A stretch of 64,000 nucleotides of DNA from Mycobacterium deserti (GTDB lineage: Bacteria; Actinomycetota; Actinomycetes; Mycobacteriales; Mycobacteriaceae): contig NZ_JAODWD010000001.1 in NCBI RefSeq assembly GCF_025345615.1, forward strand, positions 1,119,304 to 1,183,303, written 5' to 3'. Positions 57,988 through 64,000 of the stretch are shown here, in pieces. Within the stretch, counting starts at the first letter, position 1. Each line of letters opens with the position of its first letter. The position numbers and the translations under genes were made by a program. Under the pieces are notes generated by a model that saw nothing but the letters and a program-made list of their open reading frames with translations, searched no databases and was not told where the DNA came from.

Positions 57988-58950
57988 TCACACGGGCTCG
58001 GTGTGCAGGGTCAGCATCCCGTCGCGGCGACCCGCGACCAGCCGCTGGTTGCGCAGCTGTGAACCGACGGCCACTCCCCCCTGCCCACGCCACGCGGTCA
58101 CCAAGGTGTCCACCCCGCGGATCTGCGTGTCGGTCAACCCGGTCGCCCCGCCTGCCAGCAGCCAGCCCCGGATCACCCTGCGCCGCAGCGCCGTGGGCAG
58201 CTCGGCGAGCCGGCGGGTGTCGAGTCCCTCACCGGCGTCCAGGTCGGCCAAGGCTCGTTCAGCCAGCTCGTCGAGTGCGTCGTTGTCCTCGCGCAGCGAC
58301 GACGCGGTGCGGGCCAGGGCCTCGGCGACACCCCCGCCGAGCGTCTCCTCCATCAGCGGCAGCACGTCGAGCCGCAGACGGGTGCGGGTGAACCGTGGGT
58401 CGAAGTTGTGTGGGTCATGCCACGGCTTGAGTCCGAGCTCGGCGCACGCCGCGATCGTCACGCCGCGCCGCACTGACAACAACGGGCGGCACCACGGCGG
58501 CTGGTACGACCGCATCCCCGCGATCGACCGTGCTCCCGAGCCGCGACCCAGGCCGAGCAGGACCGTCTCGGCCTGATCGTCGAGGGTGTGGCCAAGCAGC
58601 ACCGGCGCACCGTCACACGCGGCTCGCAACGCCGCGTAGCGGGCCTCTCTGGCCGCCGCCTCCGGGCCGCCGCTGCGGCCGACGACCACCGGAAGCACGT
58701 GGGCGTCAACACATCCCAGCTCCATCGCTTGATCGCGGGCATCGTCGGCGACTGCCCGCGACCCGACCTGCAGCCGATGGTCGACAACCAGCGCCGTCGT
58801 CGGCCTCAACTCGGCGGCGACAGCGGTCAACGCCAGTGAGTCCGGCCCTCCCGACAGCGCCACGCACCAGCGCGGGTCATCGACGCCGTGAGCCTTGGCA
58901 AACGTCGACACCGCGCGCCGCAGGTCGGCTACAGCACCCTGTCGATCCAT
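57988..58950 (-). CDS. tilS: tRNA(Ile)-lysidine synthase
   Basis: The 320-residue PP-loop ATPase has the signature [34 protein letters not shown] and the C-terminal KRxx-type region. It modifies the CAU anticodon of tRNA-Ile to read AUA. The ATG at 58950 begins [15 protein letters not shown]; it overlaps the 3' end of the metalloprotease gene by 22 bases. Confidence 0.94.
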   Translation of the reverse strand: MDRQGAVADLRRAVSTFAKAHGVDDPRWCVALSGGPDSLALTAVAAELRPTTALVVDHRLQVGSRAVADDARDQAMELGCVDAHVLPVVVGRSGGPEAAAREARYAALRAACDGAPVLLGHTLDDQAETVLLGLGRGSGARSIAGMRSYQPPWCRPLLSVRRGVTIAACAELGLKPWHDPHNFDPRFTRTRLRLDVLPLMEETLGGGVAEALARTASSLREDNDALDELAERALADLDAGEGLDTRRLAELPTALRRRVIRGWLLAGGATGLTDTQIRGVDTLVTAWRGQGGVAVGSQLRNQRLVAGRRDGMLTLHTEPV

Positions 58951-59999
58951 CGCTGCGGTTCGTCGACTTCGTCTGGCCGCGGCAAGGTCTCGGGCCCCGA
59001 CCAGACGGCGTTGAAACGGTCCATGCCGACCCGCGAGACCACGTGGTCGACGAACGCCTTGCCGCGTGTGTACTGGCTGAGCTTCGCGTCCACCCCCAGC
59101 AGTGCCCGCAGGACCCGCTGCAGCGGCGGTTGCTTGCGGCGGCGGCGCTCGTCGAACCGGCGCCGGATCGTGGCGACCGACGGCACCACCGCGGGACCGA
59201 CGGCGTCCATCACGTGGTCGGCGTGGCCCTCCAGAAGCGTGCCGAGCACGAGCAGTTGGTCGAGCGCCCGGCGCTGCGGCTCCGACTGCACCGCCCGCAT
59301 CAAACCGATCATTCCTGACGAATTCGGTTCGGCCGCAACGCCGTTGCCACGTTCGCGGACGAACTTCGCAAGCCGGCCGATGACTTCGGAGACGTCGTCG
59401 GCGGTCTCCTCGGTCAGCACCGCCAGCGAGGTCGACATGTGATCGGCCAGCCACGGGTTGGCACGGAACTGCACGCGGTGGGTGACCTCGTGCAGGCACA
59501 CCCAGAGCCGGAAGTCGTACGGCTGCACCCGCAACTGCCGCTCGACGGCGATCACATTGGGGTACACCAACAGCAGTTCGCCGCCGCCGGGTCCGAACGG
59601 GTCGTACTGCCCGAGGATGCCCGACGACACGAACGCCAGCACCGCGCCGGTCTGCGCCCCGGTGATCCGCCCCGCGATCATCGGCGGACGTGTCCCGCCG
59701 TCGGCGTCAAGGTCGTTGCCGCCGGTCATGATCCGCATCGACTGCGTCGCCGCGCGGATCCACTGCGCCCGGTCCACGACGCGGGCCTCCGGGACCTCGC
59801 CGCCCTCGGTCAGCCCGGTGACCTCGCGGACCGGCAATTCGGCGCTACGCGACGCCTCGCTCAGCTGATCGATGACCTGGCGGCGGGTGTAGTCGGAGGC
59901 GGCCGGCCCCGGCCGGGCCAACTTGGCGCCGACCGTGGCGGCGAAATCCCAGTCCACAGCTCGGCCGACGGTCAGTTTCGACGTCGTGGCGCGGCTCAT
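58929..59999 (-). CDS. Zincin-like metalloprotease (DUF2342, Rv3626c type)
   Basis: The roughly 356-residue protein has the zinc motif LHEVTHRVQF (HExxH) and a downstream Glu-containing segment EGHADHVMDAVG, consistent with the zincin_2 family linked to coenzyme F420 genomes. Other marks are GQYDPFGPGGGELLLVYPN and [19 protein letters not shown] at the start. No signal peptide is present. Its ATG overlaps the dacB stop (ATGA). Substrate unknown. Confidence 0.85.
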   Translation of the reverse strand: MSRATTSKLTVGRAVDWDFAATVGAKLARPGPAASDYTRRQVIDQLSEASRSAELPVREVTGLTEGGEVPEARVVDRAQWIRAATQSMRIMTGGNDLDADGGTRPPMIAGRITGAQTGAVLAFVSSGILGQYDPFGPGGGELLLVYPNVIAVERQLRVQPYDFRLWVCLHEVTHRVQFRANPWLADHMSTSLAVLTEETADDVSEVIGRLAKFVRERGNGVAAEPNSSGMIGLMRAVQSEPQRRALDQLLVLGTLLEGHADHVMDAVGPAVVPSVATIRRRFDERRRRKQPPLQRVLRALLGVDAKLSQYTRGKAFVDHVVSRVGMDRFNAVWSGPETLPRPDEVDEPQRWIDRVL

Positions 60000-61372
60000 G
60001 CGCCACACCCGCAGGACCGAAGCGTCGCGGCCAGGTTGTCGAGCGCGATGCGCCCCGTCGGCCCCGCATTGTTGGAGATGATCGCGAAGGTCAGCACCCG
60101 GCCGCTCTCGTCGGTGACGATGCCGGCCAGCGAGTTGGTTCCGGTCAACGAGCCGGTCTTGGCGCGCAGGAAGCCGGCCGCCGGTCGCACCAGATCCGAG
60201 TCGAGGTAGCGGTTGGACAAGGTTCCGCTGCCGCCGGCGATCGGCAGCAGATCGACCAGCGGCCGCAGTTCGGGCTGGGAGTCGCCCGCGGCGGCCTGCA
60301 CCACCTCGTCGAGGGTCTCGGCGGTGAGCCGGTCGTCCACCGACAGGCCGCTGGAGTCGAACAGCGCGGCGCCCCTGGTGTCGATGTCGGCCTCCTCCAG
60401 CGCGCCGAGCACCGCCTCGGCGGCGCCGTCGAAACTCTGCGGCCTGCCCACTTCGGCAGCCACCTCACGGCCGATCGCCTCGGCCATCACGTTGTCGGAC
60501 GCATTCATCATGTCGCGGAGTCGTTGCATCAGCGGTGGCGACTGCACGGCTGCGAGTTCGCGTCCGTCGGCCCGCGACGGCGACACCGTGACGTGCACGG
60601 GGTCGACCTCCAACGCGACGGCCAGCGCGCGGCCCGCGTCCAGCGCGGGCGTCCTGGACCGCACTGAGTCGACGCTGACCGGCTGAGTCCGGCCACCGTC
60701 GAGCATCACCGACTCCATCGGGGCGATGTCCCCGTAGTCGATGTCGACCGGGTCCCACCCCTGAGCCATGGTGGGTCCGCTGTAGGCGCTGGTGTCGACC
60801 TGCACCGCGGTCACCTCCATGCCGCTGCGTTGCACCTGCTCGGCGAGGTCGCTGATGCGGGCAGCGTCGCGGTACCAGGTCTCCTCACCCGGGGGGACCG
60901 CCGACAGCGTCGGGTCGCCGCCGCCCTCAAGCACAACGACGCCCGGACGCGCTCCTGCCCGCACCCGGGTGGTCAGCCGGGCGTTGCGGTCGAGTACCAG
61001 CAGCGCGGCCGCCGCGGTCAGCGTCTTGTTGGTCGACGCGGGCTGCATCGGGATGTCGGCGCCGCGCGCCCACAACTGCGTACCGGTCATCGCGTCGGTG
61101 ACCCGGGCGGTGAAGTCGCCGAGGTTGGGGTCGGCGACCGCGGGCGCCAGCGCCGCGGCCAGCGCTGAGGCGGTCGGCTTGGGTGCGGACTCGGCGACAG
61201 GTACCACGGCCGGTTTGGCGGTTGCGGCGGGAGGTGTGGGTTTGACCGCCGTCGCGTCGGTCGAATGGCCCGTCGTCAGCACGGCAGCGACCGCGACGAC
61301 CACCGCGACCAGCAGCAGTACCGCCACCCCGACCACCGCGTGGGTGGATCGCCGCCACCGAGTGGGCCGCAT
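59996..61372 (-). CDS. dacB: D-alanyl-D-alanine carboxypeptidase/endopeptidase (PBP4 type)
   Basis: The 458-residue protein has an N-terminal membrane anchor/signal (residues about 13-33), then the S13 penicillin-binding motifs: STNK (SxxK) in [19 protein letters not shown] in [13 protein letters not shown], and KTG in [14 protein letters not shown]. It trims peptidoglycan stem peptides. It corresponds to Rv3627c. It is divergent from ppa with about 130 bases between starts. Confidence 0.92.
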   Translation of the reverse strand: MRPTRWRRSTHAVVGVAVLLLVAVVVAVAAVLTTGHSTDATAVKPTPPAATAKPAVVPVAESAPKPTASALAAALAPAVADPNLGDFTARVTDAMTGTQLWARGADIPMQPASTNKTLTAAAALLVLDRNARLTTRVRAGARPGVVVLEGGGDPTLSAVPPGEETWYRDAARISDLAEQVQRSGMEVTAVQVDTSAYSGPTMAQGWDPVDIDYGDIAPMESVMLDGGRTQPVSVDSVRSRTPALDAGRALAVALEVDPVHVTVSPSRADGRELAAVQSPPLMQRLRDMMNASDNVMAEAIGREVAAEVGRPQSFDGAAEAVLGALEEADIDTRGAALFDSSGLSVDDRLTAETLDEVVQAAAGDSQPELRPLVDLLPIAGGSGTLSNRYLDSDLVRPAAGFLRAKTGSLTGTNSLAGIVTDESGRVLTFAIISNNAGPTGRIALDNLAATLRSCGCGA

Positions 61373-61505
61373 GACTGACTCTCCTGCCCTGTCTGGACCG
61401 CCTACTCAGGCCGCCCCCGTAGAGCAGGGTATCGCTCCATTAGGGTTGACCCGCGTCGCCAAGCGGGCGACCCAGACTCAGAGCACATGCGAAGGAGCCG
61501 CGGCG

Positions 61506-61994
61506 GTGGAATTGGACGTCGTCATCGAGATCCCCAAGGGTTCGCGCAACAAGTACGAGGTTGACCACGACACCGGCAAGGTGAAGCTGGACCGCTACTT
61601 GTACACGTCGATGGCGTATCCGACGGACTACGGGTTCTTCGAGAACACCCTCGGCGAGGACGGCGACCCGCTCGACGCGTTGGTGCTGCTGCCCGAGTCG
61701 GTGTTCCCCGGCTGCATCGTCGAGGCGCGCCCCGTCGCGATGTTCCAGATGACCGACGAGGCAGGCGGCGACGACAAAGTGCTGTGCGTGGTCGCCGGCG
61801 ATCCCCGGTGGGATCATATTCAGGACCTCGAGGACGTTCCGGCCTTCGAACTGGAGGCCATCAAGCACTTCTTCGTGCATTACAAGGACCTGGAACCGGG
61901 CAAGTACGTCAAGGCCGCCGATTGGGTGGGCCGCGACAAAGCCGAAGCCGAGGTGCAGGCTTCGATCGAGAGGTTCAAGGCGACGCCGCACTGA
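61506..61994 (+). CDS. ppa: Inorganic pyrophosphatase
   Basis: The 162-residue family I enzyme has the active-site segments [37 protein letters not shown] (with the catalytic Asp cluster) and [19 protein letters not shown]. It hydrolyses pyrophosphate to drive biosynthesis. The GTG at 61506 follows aaggag at 9 bases and matches the N terminus of Rv3628. Confidence 0.96.
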   Translation: MELDVVIEIPKGSRNKYEVDHDTGKVKLDRYLYTSMAYPTDYGFFENTLGEDGDPLDALVLLPESVFPGCIVEARPVAMFQMTDEAGGDDKVLCVVAGDPRWDHIQDLEDVPAFELEAIKHFFVHYKDLEPGKYVKAADWVGRDKAEAEVQASIERFKATPH

Positions 61995-62053
61995 CGGCCG
62001 GGGAATTTTCCTCTCCGTAACACGCGGTAACCTCCGCGTTCTCTGGGGCTTTG

Positions 62054-62587
62054 ATGATTGGTCTCGTGTTGATGCATCAGGGGATCGGCCTCGAAGCGTT
62101 CAACGCCATGCCGATGCGACGGGCCGTGCACGCCGTGTACGAATGCTGCTACAGCGTGCCGCTGGCCGCCGATTTGGCGCGCGGGCGGCCGTACGCCGAC
62201 CACGACGCGCTGTTCCGCCATGCCGACGAGCTGCTGTTCGGGCTGTCCGAGGAGTCGATCGACTCGATCCTGCAGGCCTATCCGGACATCGGGCGACGGC
62301 CGGGCAGCGAGAAGTCTGCGGCCGAACAGTGCGCCATCTGGTGCGACGAGCCCGGGGTGATGAATCAGCTGAGCCGAGCCTCACGGCGCTACCTCGAGCA
62401 GTTCGGCTTCGGCTTCGTGATGTTCGTCAACGGCTACTCCGTTCCCGACGTGCTGGCCGCGATGTCCGACCGTCTGCTCAACGATGTCGAGACCGAACGC
62501 AAAGTGGTCCGCAACGAGCTGGGCCGGATCAACCGCACCCGGCTGGAGCGCATGCTCGGCCCCGAGGGCGGCTACGACAACTGGTGA
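62054..62587 (+). CDS. OHCU-decarboxylase-like protein without the catalytic His
   Basis: The roughly 177-residue protein fits the 2-oxo-4-hydroxy-4-carboxy-5-ureidoimidazoline decarboxylase family: N-terminal FNAMPMRRAVHAVYECCYSV, ARGRPYADHDAL, KSAAEQ, FGFVMFVNGYSVPDVLAAM and RLLNDVETER. The family catalytic His in the AHPDL-type motif is Tyr here (QAYPDIG). True ureidoimidazoline decarboxylation in urate breakdown is therefore doubtful. A ggggc site precedes the ATG at 62054. Its end overlaps the convergent dehydrogenase by 16 bases. Confidence 0.72.
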   Translation: MIGLVLMHQGIGLEAFNAMPMRRAVHAVYECCYSVPLAADLARGRPYADHDALFRHADELLFGLSEESIDSILQAYPDIGRRPGSEKSAAEQCAIWCDEPGVMNQLSRASRRYLEQFGFGFVMFVNGYSVPDVLAAMSDRLLNDVETERKVVRNELGRINRTRLERMLGPEGGYDNW

Positions 62588-63546
62588 CCGACGACCAGGT
62601 TCTGCAACGGCTCGCCGCGGTGTAACCGGCCGATGTTGGCGACGACATCGTCGACGCGGCCGATGAACGTGTTACGGGTGACGCCCGACGAGTGCGGGGT
62701 CATCAACACGTTGGGCAGCTTGGCGAACGGCAGCTCGCTGGGCGCAGCGTGGCCGTCGGAGTCTGGATACCGGTACCACACGTCGATGGCCGCCGCAGCG
62801 ATGGTACGAGCCGCGAGCGCCTCGTAGAGAGCGGTTTCGGCCACCAGGGGTCCGCGTGCGACGTTGATCAACACGCCCTCGGGTCCCAGCGCCCGCAGCT
62901 GGTCGGCGCCGATCAGGCCGGTGGTGCGTTCGGTCAGCGGCGCCGAGACGACCACCACTTCGGACTCCGACATCAGCCGGTCGAGCGCTCCGACATCGGC
63001 TGTCCATGACAACCCCTCGGCTGCGGCGTCGAGTGTGCCGCTGCCCGTCACCGCCGCACCTTCGGTGCCCAGCGCGCGCAGCAGATGCCAACTGCGCCTG
63101 CCGATGTGGCCGAAGCCGACGAATCCGACCCGTGCCCCGTGCAGCGCTCGGGGCTGAGGAATCGACCGGTCGTACACCGAGGTGGCCCAGACGTCCTCGC
63201 GCAGCGCCCAGTCCTGTTCCAGGAAATTTCGGCGTAGCAGCACCGCCGCGGCGAGGACGTACTCGGCGATGGACTGCTCATGATGAAACGTGTTCGCGAC
63301 GAACACCTTCGGACTCAGAACGTCGAAGGCAACCTTGTCAGTGCCTGCGCCCGCGACGTGCACGAGGAGCAGCTTTTTCGCCACGGCGGACATTTCCGGA
63401 GTGAACCGACTGCCGACGAACACATCGGCTTCCCGCAGCGCGGCTTCTGTCGTGTCCCCCCACACCACCGTCGTCCCCGCAGGCAGTCCGGCCTCGAAGC
63501 GCTCGCGGTGCGGCACCAGGCTCGGGTCGACGACGACGACTTTCAT
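62572..63546 (-). CDS. D-2-hydroxyacid dehydrogenase, NAD(P)-dependent
   Basis: The roughly 324-residue enzyme has the Rossmann motif [17 protein letters not shown], the catalytic Arg in [11 protein letters not shown] and catalytic His in LMTPHSSGV. The Glu usually found in the DVFExEP loop is not obvious ([11 protein letters not shown]). The ATG overlaps the gudD stop (ATGA), so it is coupled to glucarate dehydratase, suggesting a role in aldarate or hydroxyacid breakdown. Confidence 0.82.
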   Translation of the reverse strand: MKVVVVDPSLVPHRERFEAGLPAGTTVVWGDTTEAALREADVFVGSRFTPEMSAVAKKLLLVHVAGAGTDKVAFDVLSPKVFVANTFHHEQSIAEYVLAAAVLLRRNFLEQDWALREDVWATSVYDRSIPQPRALHGARVGFVGFGHIGRRSWHLLRALGTEGAAVTGSGTLDAAAEGLSWTADVGALDRLMSESEVVVVSAPLTERTTGLIGADQLRALGPEGVLINVARGPLVAETALYEALAARTIAAAAIDVWYRYPDSDGHAAPSELPFAKLPNVLMTPHSSGVTRNTFIGRVDDVVANIGRLHRGEPLQNLVVGHQLS

Positions 63547-64000
63547 CGTTGCAGCGCCGGCCGTTTCCGGTCGAACGTCCATCCCGGAACGAGGTATTGC
63601 ATTGCCGCCGCGTCGTCGCGTGCACCGAGGCCCTCGGCGAGGTACAGCTCATGCGCCGCGGCCACAGCCTCCTCGTCGAGCTCCACCCCGAGGCCCGGCC
63701 GGTCCGGAACGGTGAGATGCCCGTCGGCGATCGTGAACGGCTCCTTGGTGATTCGCTGGCCGTCCTGCCAGATCCAGTGCGTGTCGATGGCGGTGATCTG
63801 ACCGGGCGCCGCGGCAGCGACATGGGTGAACATCGCCAGCGAAACGTCGAAGTGGTTGTTCGAGTGCGAACCCCACGTCAGCCCCCACGCATCGCAGAGC
63901 TGAGCGACGCGTACCGAGCCGTTCATGGTCCAGAAGTGCGGGTCTGCCAGCGGGATGTCGACGGCGCCCGTCCGGATGGCGTGACCCAGTTCTCGCCAGT
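63543..64000 (-). CDS. gudD: Glucarate dehydratase, C-terminal part (truncated by window end)
   Basis: The frame is open to the last base of the window, so the 5' part is missing. The visible C-terminal part shows the enolase-superfamily glucarate dehydratase hallmarks: [40 protein letters not shown] (catalytic His), [17 protein letters not shown] and [14 protein letters not shown]. It dehydrates D-glucarate or L-idarate. It is coupled to the dehydrogenase by a 4-base overlap. Confidence 0.93.
   Translation of the reverse strand, partial: WRELGHAIRTGAVDIPLADPHFWTMNGSVRVAQLCDAWGLTWGSHSNNHFDVSLAMFTHVAAAAPGQITAIDTHWIWQDGQRITKEPFTIADGHLTVPDRPGLGVELDEEAVAAAHELYLAEGLGARDDAAAMQYLVPGWTFDRKRPALQR

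Noticed and set aside
57363..58391. A 342-codon plus-strand frame opposite hpt and tilS
   Set aside because: It is antisense to two complete and conserved genes and has shadow-type composition.

Overview
The window is chromosomal DNA from a high-GC actinobacterium, almost certainly a fast-growing Mycobacterium (Mycolicibacterium) species. The evidence is the uniformly high GC content, the mycobacterial gene set (lsr2, clpC1, carD, mhuD, lpqE/lpqF/lpqG, pacL1-ctpC, mrf) and long stretches whose order, as I recall it, matches M. tuberculosis Rv3575c to Rv3628 with local insertions and losses. I see no phage, insertion sequence, CRISPR array, tRNA or rRNA gene. No gene-free stretch exceeds about 300 bases.

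Region 1 (1-18491) is a zinc-homeostasis island behind a partial phosphotransferase gene and a LacI regulator. It holds two ABC importers: znuABC with a His-rich binding protein, and aztABCD, in which the AztB permease is fused to an AztD-like propeller. It also holds a decayed CobW-type GTPase, bluB, pxpA, the P-type ATPase ctpC with its partner pacL1, a YraQ-type permease with a TIGR03943 protein, and the zinc-free (C-) ribosomal paralogues rpmB-rpmG-rpsN-rpsR. Divergent from the latter lie mrf and a C- rpmE. Four similar palindromic Zur-type sites sit in the three divergent control regions, so the genes read as one zinc-starvation response: import zinc, swap zinc-binding ribosomal proteins for zinc-free ones, and remodel ribosomes. 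A FhuF-like iron-sulfur protein gene follows the C- ribosomal genes in the same direction.

Region 2 (18502-35771) follows the tubercle-bacillus order: an MBL hydrolase, an ArsB-like permease, SGNH hydrolase, rlmB, cysS, ispF, carD, lpqE, radA, disA, a membrane protein, carbonic anhydrase, mutY, a GlxA-type regulator, an alpha/beta hydrolase, mhuD and lpqF. ispD, normally between carD and ispF, is missing. Region 2 ends in a cobalt-uptake operon (cbtB-cbtA plus an atypical histidine-phosphatase protein) behind a cobalamin riboswitch.

Region 3 (36207-53245) holds clpC1 with a ClgR-like site, an MFS permease, lsr2, lysS, a PLP enzyme and a long minus-strand array ftsH-folE-folP-folB-folK-DUF3180-DUF6779-DUF2520-panC-panD-coaX for folate and pantothenate/CoA synthesis. 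Between folB and folK a 29-bp unit is tandemly repeated so that three 10-codon reading frames link the two genes stop-to-start.

Region 4 (53395-64000) holds an EphA-type epoxide hydrolase, lpqG, a molybdopterin oxidoreductase, hpt, tilS, a zincin metalloprotease, a PBP4-type carboxypeptidase, ppa, an OHCU-decarboxylase-like protein lacking the usual catalytic His, a D-2-hydroxyacid dehydrogenase and the 3' part of glucarate dehydratase, cut by the window end.
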